A stretch of 64,000 nt of DNA from CAZCTC01 sp964501335 (GCA_964501335.1 CAZCTC010000032.1:1-64000); one strand, 5' to 3'; positions 44,552-52,974 are shown, counted from the stretch's first letter. Numbers and translations are program-made. The notes: generated by a model not told the origin, from the letters alone.

Positions 44552-45574
44552 ATGCCACAAATCGAGATCTATCGCACCCCTGCCGGCTTCGAAAAGCTGG
44601 CCTCAGAATGGAACCACCTGGTCCAAAATAGTCACTCCAATTCCATCTTTATGACTCTGGAATGGCAACGCACCTGGTGGCAGCAGCTCGGTGAAGGAGA
44701 ACTCTGTCTGATCGCGGTGCGCCACGAAAACGGCAACTTGATAGGGTTAGCCCCTCTGTTTTCAGGACCGGATGAAAAGTTTCGTTACACATTGAAGATT
44801 GTCGGCAGCAAGGATCTCTCGGATTATCTGGATTGGATTGTGGCGCCAGGAAAGGAAAAAGAAGTCTATAACGCCATCTTAAAAGCCCTCCTGACCCGAT
44901 CTGAAATTCCCGGCTGGGAAGCGCTCTCTTTATGCAACCTGCCGGAAAATTCCCCCACTCTGGAATTCCTGCCCATACTGGCACGCAATCATGGATTAGT
45001 AAGCGAGCAAAGCCTCGACGATAACTGTCCCATCATTCCGCTGCCAACCAATTGGGACGCTTATCTCAACCAACTGAACAAAAAGCAGCGCCATGAACTG
45101 CAACGCAAGTTACGCCGCAGCACCGACCTGACATGCTCGATCGCGGACTCGGAAGAAGGTCTGGAAAACGGCCTCGCTATCCTTATCAATCTGATGGAAA
45201 AAAGCCAACCCGAAAAAGCCGCCTTTATCCAAGATATCCGCCACCGAACTTTTTTTCAAACCGTCAGTCAGGAACTGGCGACTCAAGGATGGCTAAAGAT
45301 TTATATCCTGAACACCCCAGACAGAGCTGTGGCTGCTTACCTGACCTTCCCATACAACCGACGGCTTTTGATTTACAATTCCGGCTTCGATCCAAACTAT
45401 GCAGCCCAAAGCCCGGGAATTACGCTGGGAGCCCATCTGATCCGCCAGGCCATCGAGAATGGTTTAGAAATTGTAGACTTTATGCGCGGAACAGAAAGCT
45501 ACAAATACGATCTGGGCGGGATCGACACCAGCGTCAAGCGATTGAGATTAATCCGAGTCCTGGCGCGAATCTAA
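44552..45574 (+). CDS. BioF2-like GNAT acetyltransferase
   Basis: 340 aa. Matches the BioF2-like/CelD acetyltransferase family (Acetyltransf_6): N-terminal FEKLASEWNHLVQNSHSNSIFMTLEWQRTWW, and the C-terminal GNAT-like part with NKKQRHELQRKLRR, LIYNSGFDPNYAAQSPGITL and IVDFMRGTESYKYDLGG. Such proteins modify polysaccharides, lipids or peptides (FemAB-like use of aminoacyl donors is possible). Begins 18 bp after the small membrane gene. Cytoplasmic. Confidence 0.82.
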   Translation: MPQIEIYRTPAGFEKLASEWNHLVQNSHSNSIFMTLEWQRTWWQQLGEGELCLIAVRHENGNLIGLAPLFSGPDEKFRYTLKIVGSKDLSDYLDWIVAPGKEKEVYNAILKALLTRSEIPGWEALSLCNLPENSPTLEFLPILARNHGLVSEQSLDDNCPIIPLPTNWDAYLNQLNKKQRHELQRKLRRSTDLTCSIADSEEGLENGLAILINLMEKSQPEKAAFIQDIRHRTFFQTVSQELATQGWLKIYILNTPDRAVAAYLTFPYNRRLLIYNSGFDPNYAAQSPGITLGAHLIRQAIENGLEIVDFMRGTESYKYDLGGIDTSVKRLRLIRVLARI

Positions 45575-45594
45575 CGAAAAGGCAGGAGGCAGCA

Positions 45595-46578
45595 ATGAGC
45601 GGAATACTGGAATGCTCTGACCCCCGGGATAAGATCATGATATTCAGTGGTTCGGCCAATCCAGAACTGGCCCTGGAAATCGCCAGTTACCTGGGAAAGG
45701 AATTAAGCCCGGCCCAAATCCGCAAATTTTCCAACGACAACCTGTACGTCCATCTGGGCGCCAGCGTCCGAGGAAAAGAAGCTTTCATCGTTCAACCGCT
45801 CAGCCCCCCCTGCAGCGACAATCTGCTGGAACTGCTTCTGATGCTGGATGTGGCCCGCAGTGCCGGAGCCCGAGGCGTGCATGCCGTCATCCCCTACTAT
45901 TCCTACGCCCGTTCGGACAAAAAAGACGCACCGCGCATTTCCATTGCCGGACGGCTGGTTGCCGACCTGCTGACCACCGCCGGGGCCACCCATATCATCA
46001 CCATGACCCTGCATTCGCCCCAGGTCCACGGCTTCTTCAGCGTCCCAACGGACCATCTCACCGCTCATTCCATCTTCATTTCCTATTTGAAACAACAGGA
46101 TTTAAGCAACTGTGTAATGCTGGCACCGGACATGGGCCATGCCAAACGGACCTTGAAACTGGCCCGAGAACTGGGATTGCCAGCGGCCGCCGGCGAAAAA
46201 ACCCGTCAATCCGACGATCAGGTTGTAGTTTCAGCCATCATGGGCGACGTACGCAACAAGCGAGTCATCCTGGTCGACGATGAAATCGCCACCGCAGGCA
46301 CCATCGTAGAAGTCATCCGCGCCCTGCGCAAAGAAAACGTAAACAAAGTAACCGTTTTAGGCACCCATGGACTGTTCACCGGTCCGGCAGTAGAACGGCT
46401 CAATGAAATCGACGAAATCGAAGAGATCATCGTCACCAACACCGTACCGATCAACGAAACCCACCGACCGGAACGGCTGCATGTCCTATCCGTAGCGCAC
46501 ATCTTTGGAGAGGTCATCTCACGCAACGTCACGGGAGAATCAGTCGGCGCCCTGTTTGAATTCTGGCCGGCAACCTGA
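45595..46578 (+). CDS. prs: Ribose-phosphate pyrophosphokinase
   Basis: 327 aa from ATG 45595 with GGCAGGAGG upstream; the much longer open frame to 45133 overlaps the acetyltransferase and is rejected. Makes PRPP from ribose-5-phosphate and ATP for nucleotide, His and Trp synthesis. Motifs: IFSGSANPELALEIASYLGKEL, the flexible loop region near YSYARSDKKDAPRISIAGRLVADLL, and the PRPP-binding loop VILVDDEIATAGTI near 224. Length is usual for class I enzymes. Confidence 0.95.
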   Translation: MSGILECSDPRDKIMIFSGSANPELALEIASYLGKELSPAQIRKFSNDNLYVHLGASVRGKEAFIVQPLSPPCSDNLLELLLMLDVARSAGARGVHAVIPYYSYARSDKKDAPRISIAGRLVADLLTTAGATHIITMTLHSPQVHGFFSVPTDHLTAHSIFISYLKQQDLSNCVMLAPDMGHAKRTLKLARELGLPAAAGEKTRQSDDQVVVSAIMGDVRNKRVILVDDEIATAGTIVEVIRALRKENVNKVTVLGTHGLFTGPAVERLNEIDEIEEIIVTNTVPINETHRPERLHVLSVAHIFGEVISRNVTGESVGALFEFWPAT

Positions 46579-46676
46579 GATTGGAAGGTTGGGAAATATG
46601 GAAGAATGGAAGTAAGACACGATTCCACGGCTGTAAATTTCTCACAATCACAGCTTAAATAAAGAAATGAGGCATT

Positions 46677-47459
46677 ATGTTCAAAATAGCAACCTATAAC
46701 GCCAATTCAATTCGGATGCGGTTACCTCAAATTGTAGACTGGCTGGCCCGGGAAAACCCGGATGCGATCTGCATCCAGGAAACCAAAGTTCAGGACAGCG
46801 AATTTCCCGCGGCCCCGATCATCGCCGCCGGCTACACCCCCATCTTTCGAGGGCAGAAATCACACGCCGGTGTCGCCATCCTCTGCAAAGAGACTCCGAC
46901 CGATATCGCCTATGGACTCGACGACGGGGAAGCGCCGGACGAACCACGGCTGATCCGGGCCGTCATCAAAGGGATCTCCGTGGTCAATACCTATGTACCG
47001 CAAGGGCGGGAACTCACCAGCGATCAATATCCTTATAAATTACGCTGGCTGGCACGGCTGAAAGAGTTCTTTGCCCGGCACTACAATCCGGAGCAACCGC
47101 TGATCTGGACCGGGGATCTGAACGTGGCCCCGGAGCCGATCGACATCTACGATCCCATAGGACTACGCGAACACGTCGATTTCCATCCCGATGTACGGGC
47201 CGCACTGGAAAAGATCCGACAATGGGGTTTTGTAGACATTGTCCGCCGTCACCATCCTGAAGAAAAGGGGCTCTACACCTACTGGGACTACCGGGCCCGC
47301 ACCCCGGTGGAGCGGAAGATCGGCTGGCGCATCGATCACATCTGGGCAACGGCGCCGCTGGCAGAGCGCTCCGTCAAAGCCTGGGTCGATGAAGCGGCGC
47401 GCACCAGCGTCACCAGTCCCTCCGACCATACGTTTGTGGGGGCGGAATTCGATTTATAG
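46677..47459 (+). CDS. xth: Exodeoxyribonuclease III
   Basis: 260 aa. EEP-fold nuclease/AP endonuclease of the ExoIII type: KIATYNANSIRMRLPQIVDWL, ICIQETKVQD (metal Glu), YVPQG, WTGDLNVAPEPIDIYDP, and the catalytic Asp-His ending in SPSDHTFVG. Repairs abasic sites and trims 3' ends. Last host protein gene before the tRNA. Weak ribosome site. Confidence 0.92.
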   Translation: MFKIATYNANSIRMRLPQIVDWLARENPDAICIQETKVQDSEFPAAPIIAAGYTPIFRGQKSHAGVAILCKETPTDIAYGLDDGEAPDEPRLIRAVIKGISVVNTYVPQGRELTSDQYPYKLRWLARLKEFFARHYNPEQPLIWTGDLNVAPEPIDIYDPIGLREHVDFHPDVRAALEKIRQWGFVDIVRRHHPEEKGLYTYWDYRARTPVERKIGWRIDHIWATAPLAERSVKAWVDEAARTSVTSPSDHTFVGAEFDL

Positions 47460-47460
47460 C

Positions 47461-47488
47461 TTGCGAGGAATTCAGGGAGTGTTATAAT
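47461..47488 (+). promoter_or_regulatory. Promoter of the tRNA-Arg gene
   Basis: TTGCGA at 47461-47466, TATAAT at 47483-47488, 16-bp spacer, 9 bp before the tRNA. Confidence 0.7.
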
Positions 47489-47497
47489 CAGGCCGTT

Positions 47498-47571
47498 GCC
47501 CCTGTAGTTCAATAGGATAGAACGATAGCGTCCTAAGCTGTGCGTTGGGGGTTCGAGTCCCTCCAGGGGTA
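47498..47571 (+). tRNA. tRNA-Arg (anticodon CCT)
   Basis: Full cloverleaf: acceptor GCCCCTG with CAGGGGT (the G1-T72 pair is a wobble), D stem GTTC/GAAC, anticodon stem ATAGC/GCTGT with loop GTCCTAA giving anticodon CCT at 47532-47534, variable GCGTT, T stem GGGGG/CCCTC with loop TTCGAGT, discriminator A at 47571. No encoded CCA. The mobile element starts within about 40 bp, so its 3' end is the likely attachment site. Confidence 0.95.
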
Positions 47572-47608
47572 TTTTCATGAGCGGGTCTCTTAGAAACTAT
47601 GGCCCAGA

Positions 47609-49057
47609 TCAAAAAAAAGGTTTTGTCCACTCCTTCGGTACGATTTTGGTGATGTGGCCTCCGGTTATCTCGATGCGATCCAGCAGCAAAAGCAGAATCT
47701 CCTTCTGCTTACGCGGATCTTGATCCTCCAATCCCCGGATTGTATCCAGCGTCCTCCACATCTCCTTCTCAAAGTCATCCAGCGCCGTCTTGGGCATCGA
47801 CTCTTCCAACCTGGCAATCTCTTTATCGATCGCGGACCGCAGCCGAATATACTCCGGCTTTTCGATGATCCCTTCGATGTAGCCTTCAGTGAGCCGGTCC
47901 CGCTTCTTGATCTGCGCGTCGATCTTCTTCTGCATCTCTGTGGCCTGCGGATCGGCCATTGCGCGCATGGCCGTAATTTCCTCATACAACGTCTGCTGCA
48001 ACTCCTGCGAATCCGCCAATGCAGCCAGGTGAGGAATCAACTCTGCCTCAACAAAATCAGCCGAGCAGCGCACTTCCGGACACCGGCCCTTAGGCGCTGC
48101 GTGACGGTAGAGACGCTTACCCTCTTTAGTATTTCCGGCCAGTTCCGCGCCACAGTGACCACAGAAAACGATCGGAGTCAATAGATACAACCCATGCCCG
48201 GTCTGGGCCACGCGCCGGCGGCGCTGCCGCAACTGATCCCCCACCCTATCGCAAAGCTCGACCGGCAGGATCGGATCATGGGCCCCTTCCAAAATATTGG
48301 TCGGATTATCCTTCTGTCGTCCCAGGGGAAGATGACCCTGATAGAGCTGCCAGGCGCACAGGACCCGCCGCACGTCGTGCTGTTGCCAGGGCCGGATATC
48401 GCCCTGCCGGGTATACCAGGGATGATGCCCATCGTTCATCAAATCGACGAGCTGGTCATAAGTGTAGTCGCCGGTGGCAAATAGCCCGTACAAATATCGC
48501 AGGCTGTCCCATGTCTTGGGATCTGGAATCAGCACTTTCTCTTCATTGCGCATACAGCCGAACGGAACCGGCCCCCAGTGGATTCCCATGGTCTCTCGTT
48601 TATACTGGATGTTGGACTTCATCCGCTCCGAGGCTAGGTCAGACTCAAGCTGGTACATCACCATGAAAATAGTAAGGATGGCCACGCCGATCGCCGTATG
48701 GGTATCAACGTTTTCATTGACGACAACCAGCCTCAACTTACGCTCATTCATTTCATAAACCAGCTTCAAGAACTCCTGGACATTTCGATAAAGCCGACTC
48801 AGATCATAGGCTGCGACTCCGGCAATATCCGGCCGGTCCAGCTGTGCTAATAGCTCCTGCCAGCCGTCCCGATCGCTGGTGCGGCCGGATGAATGGCCTT
48901 CGATATCCTCGTACCATTCCGGCTCCAGCTCGTAGCGATTGGTTACCATCGCATCCACGACCTTCTTCTGCTTTTCTGGACTGACCAGGTCGCCGGCATT
49001 CTTGACCATAGAAAGCCGGCGATAACAGAGCATTATTTTTCGTTCTTCTTCTGCCAT
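47609..49057 (-). CDS. Large serine recombinase (integrase)
   Basis: 482 aa. N-terminal catalytic resolvase domain with YRRLS (catalytic Ser at about 16), then DLSRLYRNVQEF and LRLVVVNENVDT. Recombinase domain (GPVPFGCMRNEE..., about 155-270), zinc-ribbon CGHCG near 297 with later cysteines, a long coiled coil (about 380-450). Its stop lies 38 bp from the tRNA-Arg 3' end and its gene points toward it. It should catalyse integration and excision of the element at this tRNA. Start region MAEEERKIMLCYRRLS is plausible. Confidence 0.93.
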   Translation of the reverse strand: MAEEERKIMLCYRRLSMVKNAGDLVSPEKQKKVVDAMVTNRYELEPEWYEDIEGHSSGRTSDRDGWQELLAQLDRPDIAGVAAYDLSRLYRNVQEFLKLVYEMNERKLRLVVVNENVDTHTAIGVAILTIFMVMYQLESDLASERMKSNIQYKRETMGIHWGPVPFGCMRNEEKVLIPDPKTWDSLRYLYGLFATGDYTYDQLVDLMNDGHHPWYTRQGDIRPWQQHDVRRVLCAWQLYQGHLPLGRQKDNPTNILEGAHDPILPVELCDRVGDQLRQRRRRVAQTGHGLYLLTPIVFCGHCGAELAGNTKEGKRLYRHAAPKGRCPEVRCSADFVEAELIPHLAALADSQELQQTLYEEITAMRAMADPQATEMQKKIDAQIKKRDRLTEGYIEGIIEKPEYIRLRSAIDKEIARLEESMPKTALDDFEKEMWRTLDTIRGLEDQDPRKQKEILLLLLDRIEITGGHITKIVPKEWTKPFF

Positions 49058-49063
49058 GCCCCC

Positions 49064-49771
49064 CTACCCCCTGTTTACCTGTACACCAGGAACACAGTAT
49101 TTCTGACGCAAGTTTTGCAACCGCACGCCATCAACTAAATAGATGCGCGGTTGATGCATAGCCTCTTCCTCCGCCGCCTTTGTGAACGTTGCTGTCGTAA
49201 CCAGGAACCCAAAGTTTGCACCTTCCCTGACTACGGCTCCCCGTAGATCACGAACAACGGACGGACCAATCGGATTTACATAACGCTTGCACTGCACTAA
49301 ACCACGCTTCCCATTCTGCACGACCACAAGATCAACTCCGCCGTCGTTAGATTTCCCAGTGTGCAAAACATGGCACCCCATTCCCTCAAACATAGTACCG
49401 ACGTAAAGCTCAAAATCCGTGGGATTGATTGGAGCATGCTGAGCATTCTTTAACGCTGCAACCTGATGGCGGAGATGATCTTCACGACTACGGCGTTGCT
49501 CTGTTTGTTGAGATTCTTTAATCAACCTCTTAACATTCCGTTGTTCGTGATCTGCCTTCTGTAAAATCTCCCGTTGCCGTTTCTGCTCATACCTGACTCG
49601 CCCCCAGAATCCCGTGCGTTTGAGGGGAAGATCCAATCCATCCAAAGCCCGCTTTTTTGCTATCTGCATAACTCTAAACTGAGTGATTGCAGCTTGAAGA
49701 ATAAATAAAACAATAAAAATACCTATCGCCCACCATATCTGAGACTCTGATAAAAGAAATTTTTCTTCCAT
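49064..49771 (-). CDS. Mrr-like restriction endonuclease domain protein, membrane anchored
   Basis: 235 aa from ATG 49771 (GAGGTG upstream). A longer frame to 49858 crosses a terminator hairpin and is rejected. One membrane helix (WWAIGIFIVLFILQAAITQF), a charged coiled coil (about 50-110), then the Mrr-type PD-(D/E)XK nuclease fold with FELYVGTMFEGMG, GKSNDGGVDLVVVQ (Asp) and GLVQCKRY (QxK). Such domains cut methylated or foreign DNA; membrane-anchored versions are less clear. Situated 7 bp from the integrase stop-to-start, so it belongs to the same transcript. Confidence 0.8.
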   Translation of the reverse strand: MEEKFLLSESQIWWAIGIFIVLFILQAAITQFRVMQIAKKRALDGLDLPLKRTGFWGRVRYEQKRQREILQKADHEQRNVKRLIKESQQTEQRRSREDHLRHQVAALKNAQHAPINPTDFELYVGTMFEGMGCHVLHTGKSNDGGVDLVVVQNGKRGLVQCKRYVNPIGPSVVRDLRGAVVREGANFGFLVTTATFTKAAEEEAMHQPRIYLVDGVRLQNLRQKYCVPGVQVNRG

Positions 49772-49791
49772 CACAAACACCTCATATAAAA

Positions 49792-49828
49792 AATAAGAGC
49801 CGGGTAGCAAATCTACCCGGCTCTTATT
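49792..49828 (-). terminator. Terminator after the XRE regulator gene
   Basis: 16-bp stem AATAAGAGCCGGGTAG with 5-nt loop CAAAT and its complement, A/T-rich ends. Lies between the XRE gene and the Mrr-like gene on the minus strand. Confidence 0.75.
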
Positions 49829-49868
49829 ATGTACATGTTTTAATAATTGGTCAACCATTATAAAACCA

Positions 49869-50222
49869 TTAAGGTGTTCTTTTTTCTCTCATTAGTTTTA
49901 CGAGATAGATAACAATAGTCTGATCATCAGAGGATAGAGAATCGAAATTCAACATCAATTCTCTAGCTCGCACTGAATACTCAACGTTTGGATCTGGGTC
50001 CATAATTCCGGCTTTTACAAAAACCAACGAAGGAGATAATTTCAGGGCCCTCGCAATAGAATTACATGTTTCAGGCCCAGGAGTTCTTCCACCTGTTACA
50101 ATGTTGCTAAGGGTTCCAGTAGACATTCCAGCATGACGGGCTAATGAAGACCAGTTCCATCCCCGTTTTTCAAGCTCTGCTTCGATAAATTCCACAAAAT
50201 CAGAATTAGGGTTTAAAGTCAT
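49869..50222 (-). CDS. XRE-family helix-turn-helix regulator
   Basis: 117 aa from ATG 50222 (GAGGAGA 2-5 nt upstream), preferred over the earlier in-frame start at 50258. N-terminal HTH (WNWSSLARHAGMSTGTLSNIVTGGRTPGPETCNSIARALKLSP), C-terminal helical domain ending KLMREKRTP. Divergent to the small basic gene at 50398, with the promoter region between them. Likely repressor that controls the element's integrase/replication decision. Confidence 0.88.
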   Translation of the reverse strand: MTLNPNSDFVEFIEAELEKRGWNWSSLARHAGMSTGTLSNIVTGGRTPGPETCNSIARALKLSPSLVFVKAGIMDPDPNVEYSVRARELMLNFDSLSSDDQTIVIYLVKLMREKRTP

Positions 50223-50318
50223 TCTCTCCTCATCTCCAAAATAAAAGAAGGCAAACACTAATACATTATTACCTATTTTTTGCTTTCAATGAGAAGAAAA
50301 ATACAGCATATTTCACTA

Positions 50319-50360
50319 TTGACAGCTAATGTGTTATACATTATACTTTCACTTGAAAGT
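50319..50360 (+). promoter_or_regulatory. Promoter and operator of the element's control region
   Basis: TTGACA at 50319-50324 and TATACT at 50342-50347, ideal 17-bp spacer. The palindrome ACTTTCA-CT-TGAAAGT (50345-50360) overlaps the -10 box and start site. Probably bound by the XRE regulator or the small protein. Confidence 0.7.
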
Positions 50361-50397
50361 TAAACATCAAATATCTTGCAAAAGAAAGGACATCAAG

Positions 50398-50595
50398 ATG
50401 ATTGAACAAAAACGTACGAAGATGAAACTTCTCCAAGCACTCGTACCTGTCGATCTGTACAGCGAACTGACCACCGAAGCCGAAAAATCAGGAGAGTCTT
50501 TGTCAACTATCGTTCGTTCTATGCTGCGCGATCGCTACGAACCGCACGGGAAGGATGGTGAGAAAGCGCCGTGCGCGCCAGCACAAAACTCGTAA
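50398..50595 (+). CDS. Small ribbon-helix-helix-like DNA-binding protein
   Basis: 65 aa from ATG 50398 (AAAGGAC upstream). Sequence MIEQKRTKMKLLQALVPVDLYSELTTEAEKSGESLSTIVRSMLRDRYEP, here seen as a beta strand followed by two helices (LYSELTTEAEKSG, SLSTIVRSMLRD), the Arc/CopG-type pattern. Divergent from the XRE gene under a perfect promoter. Likely a second control factor (Cro-like role by position). Confidence 0.7.
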   Translation: MIEQKRTKMKLLQALVPVDLYSELTTEAEKSGESLSTIVRSMLRDRYEPHGKDGEKAPCAPAQNS

Positions 50596-50759
50596 TCACC
50601 CGAAGGATAGACGCGTTGGAACGCGACGACGATATAGACAACGTCGAACGAAGAAAACGCATTACCGTTTTAACCCTAATACTGATCACAGACCAAGACA
50701 TAAAAAATCCCCCAGCTGGAGACGACCAGCCAGGGGAAGCGGAAGACCGGAGCTTTTGA
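50571..50759 (+). CDS. Possible small protein downstream of the RHH gene
   Basis: 62 aa from a GTG that overlaps the RHH gene by 25 bp. Basic, charged, with a hydrophobic middle (ITVLTLILITDQDI). No ribosome site of note and no family recognised. Its C-terminal part runs into a hairpin-like stretch (CCCCAGCTGG/CCAGCCAGGGG at about 50709-50738), so it may not be real. Confidence 0.3.
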   Translation: MRASTKLVITRRIDALERDDDIDNVERRKRITVLTLILITDQDIKNPPAGDDQPGEAEDRSF

Positions 50760-50846
50760 GGCCCCGCAACCTTTTTTGATTATACCTCAAAGCCAACCGG
50801 CCCGCAATCATTAACCCTTTAGTTGCAGCACTAGCGGGAGGCGACC

Positions 50847-51188
50847 ATGCTAGAACTACTTATCGACGCACTGCGTTTCGAAGACTGGCCCGGCCATCTG
50901 TTGACGGCCTGGCGTTTGATTACCCGACAGATTAGCCCTGAAGATCGATGCCGGGTTGTTCCTCAGAACAACGAAACCATCCCCGTTTGTGACGAACCGT
51001 TTTGCTTCTACGTCGGTTTCCCCTGCGAACTCCCCAATGGGACGACGGCTCACTACTGCGAATGGCACGCGCGCCAGCACGGGATTTGCCCGGAGTGCTA
51101 CGAATTCCACGACGGGGAAGAAGGCTTCGAGATTTCAAAGTTGGGGATTTGCGATTCATGCATAGAAGGGCTAAAGCATGAAAACTAA
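50847..51188 (+). CDS. Cys-rich Zn-binding protein of unknown function
   Basis: 113 aa, ribosome site GGGAGG. An N-terminal helical part, then a Cys/His series from about residue 48: VCDEPFC, FPCELPNG, YCEWHARQHGICPECYEF and GICDSCIEGL, consistent with two zinc knuckles. No family recognised. Its stop overlaps the next start. First gene of a chain of small element genes on the plus strand (50847-54707). Confidence 0.7.
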   Translation: MLELLIDALRFEDWPGHLLTAWRLITRQISPEDRCRVVPQNNETIPVCDEPFCFYVGFPCELPNGTTAHYCEWHARQHGICPECYEFHDGEEGFEISKLGICDSCIEGLKHEN

Positions 51189-51402
51189 AATAATCATCGT
51201 TCTTGCAATTTACCTTCCGTTCTTTGCGGCGCTCAACATCGGCGCGTTTATGTTCTGGGACTGGATCATACCTGATATCTGGCTTATGCCTGAGGGGTTC
51301 CTGGCATTTATCGCCACGGCAATCACGGTTATTTTCATCCAGTCTGTTTTCATCAAGATCCTGGAAGCGTACCAGCGAAAGGTGAAAAATGGAAAACGAT
51401 AA
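51178..51402 (+). CDS. Two-helix membrane protein
   Basis: 74 aa. Hydrophobic segments IIIVLAIYLPFFAALNIGAF and FLAFIATAITVIFIQSVFI. Overlaps the preceding gene by 11 bp and the next by 14 bp, a tightly coupled chain. Function unknown. Confidence 0.7.
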   Translation: MKTKIIIVLAIYLPFFAALNIGAFMFWDWIIPDIWLMPEGFLAFIATAITVIFIQSVFIKILEAYQRKVKNGKR

Positions 51403-52279
51403 CACCTTTGCCTGCCCACACTGCGGCGGCCAGCTGCGCGTCATCCCCGAAGAGACCCTGCTGAGCGGCGCTGATCCTGAGAAGATGGATCTCCTGGCCC
51501 AGGCCATCGGCTTGCCGCGGCCCGCTATGCACCGCCGGCCGGACGGCATTGCCCAACGCACCGCCTACCGGCCAGTGCCCGGAGTGGGGGCTGTCGCCGG
51601 CGCAATGATCCCCGAGCAGTGGACCGAAGCCTACTTCCAGCAGCCGGCCCGCAATCCCTCAATTGCCGGCGATGTGATCGTTCCCCTGTATCAGTCCCTG
51701 GCCAGCGGCGCGATGGCCGGAGTGCTGGTCGCCATTCCTACCCTGGCCTGGTCCTGGCCGTGGACGGTGCCGGCCGTCTCTGCCGTGGTGGCCACCGCCG
51801 CCGTCTGGGCCTGGCGGCTGGTCGATCTCGTCGATCTGCTGCGCAAGGTTGAACGGTGGACCAACACCGACCTCAATAACGACGGCAAAATTGGTGAGGC
51901 ACCGGTGTCCGTCGTAAAGATAGAGACCACGGTCAAAGATGAGCATGGGAATGTGCAGCAGATGACCTTCTGCGATGTACGGGCCAGTGACGACCAGCTT
52001 CGGGATCTGGCCTGGGGGCTCATCATGAATCGGCGACCGTTCTCCCGGCAGGAGTGGACAACCGGACCCAACAAAGCCTTCACCGATCCTGAGTTCCGGC
52101 GAATGCGCCAGGACATGATCGATGGGGGGCTGGTCCAGGTCGCCGGCGAGGGAGCCAATGCCGGATACCGGCTCACATTGACCGGGCGGAAGTTCCTCAA
52201 TCAATACCTCCCCCACCCTGCACCGGTTGGGGGATCGGTTGGGGGCCTCCACACCCAACCAACCAACACCAACCAATAG
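51389..52279 (+). CDS. Zn-ribbon / membrane / EF-hand-like / winged-helix protein
   Basis: 296 aa, not recognised as a known family. N-terminal zinc ribbon start FACPHCGGQLRVIP (one CxxC only), two membrane helices (about 108-148: GAMAGVLVAIPTLAWSW and VSAVVATAAVWAWRLV), a calcium-loop-like DLNNDGKIGE near 168-177, and a C-terminal winged-helix-like part (DLAWGLIMNRRPFSRQEWT, then MRQDMIDGGLVQVAGEG). Tail is Thr/Asn-Gln-rich and its DNA forms GGTTGGG/CCCAACC inverted repeats. Could be a sensor or conjugation-membrane protein; inference only. Confidence 0.7.
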   Translation: MENDNTFACPHCGGQLRVIPEETLLSGADPEKMDLLAQAIGLPRPAMHRRPDGIAQRTAYRPVPGVGAVAGAMIPEQWTEAYFQQPARNPSIAGDVIVPLYQSLASGAMAGVLVAIPTLAWSWPWTVPAVSAVVATAAVWAWRLVDLVDLLRKVERWTNTDLNNDGKIGEAPVSVVKIETTVKDEHGNVQQMTFCDVRASDDQLRDLAWGLIMNRRPFSRQEWTTGPNKAFTDPEFRRMRQDMIDGGLVQVAGEGANAGYRLTLTGRKFLNQYLPHPAPVGGSVGGLHTQPTNTNQ

Positions 52280-52294
52280 GAAAGGAATGAAAAA

Positions 52295-52969
52295 ATGGAC
52301 ATCAATGATTATCTGGAAAATGCCCGTATCAAAGCTGCGGCGTTAAAGGCCGATCGGGAGCGCGAAGAAGAAGAGCAGCGCAAAGCCAGAATGGAACACA
52401 TTACCTGGTTATGGATGGAAGTTATTGAGGCTGCCCATAAACTTGTCCCTGACGTTCTTAAACCCCTGGTGTGGGTACCGAGTGAATACATAAACCTAAT
52501 CGGGGAGCCCGGCGAAGTTTCCTATGTCTATGTAAAAATCAACGACAGCTACGACATCATGGTCATCAAAATGATTAACGAGGGATATGGATTCAAGCCG
52601 GATAAAAATCCGGTTATCGTTCACACGCAACCGCGTCCCAATCTGAATGACAGCTCAGAAGAGGTTATATCCTTCAATGGCAGCCGCAGCTATAGCCTGG
52701 ACGAAATCGACCTGGCATTCGCTCACGCATGGGAAGTGTACGGGCAAATCGAGTCCATCAAGGGCAGCCTGGATGAAATTCAAAAGCGGGACATGGAAAT
52801 ACGAAACGGAAATACTACGTTGCGGGAACAGATGATGCGCCGGTTGGAAAGCGCTCTGATTAACGCGCAGAGCCCTGATCCGTATGTGCAGCATTCTGGA
52901 AACATTGAAGTTATTTCCCTGGTTGTTGAGTCGCTTATCACCATCGCCCACAACGGCTTCGACGAGTAA
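52295..52969 (+). CDS. Hypothetical protein of the mobile element
   Basis: 224 aa, ribosome site GGAAAGGAATG. Charged helical N-terminus (EREEEEQRKARMEHITW), then a mixed region. No membrane helix and no family recognised. Codon use here is more AT-rich than the neighbouring host genes. Confidence 0.65.
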   Translation: MDINDYLENARIKAAALKADREREEEEQRKARMEHITWLWMEVIEAAHKLVPDVLKPLVWVPSEYINLIGEPGEVSYVYVKINDSYDIMVIKMINEGYGFKPDKNPVIVHTQPRPNLNDSSEEVISFNGSRSYSLDEIDLAFAHAWEVYGQIESIKGSLDEIQKRDMEIRNGNTTLREQMMRRLESALINAQSPDPYVQHSGNIEVISLVVESLITIAHNGFDE

Positions 52970-52974
52970 TAGCC

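Noticed and set aside
45133..45594. 154-residue N-terminal extension of the prs frame
   Set aside because: It overlaps the acetyltransferase gene and lacks PRPP synthase sequence; the ATG at 45595 has a ribosome site and matches the family start.
47572..47608. Perfect attachment repeat beside the tRNA
   Set aside because: I could not find a second copy of the tRNA 3' end inside the window, so the attachment sites are not called.
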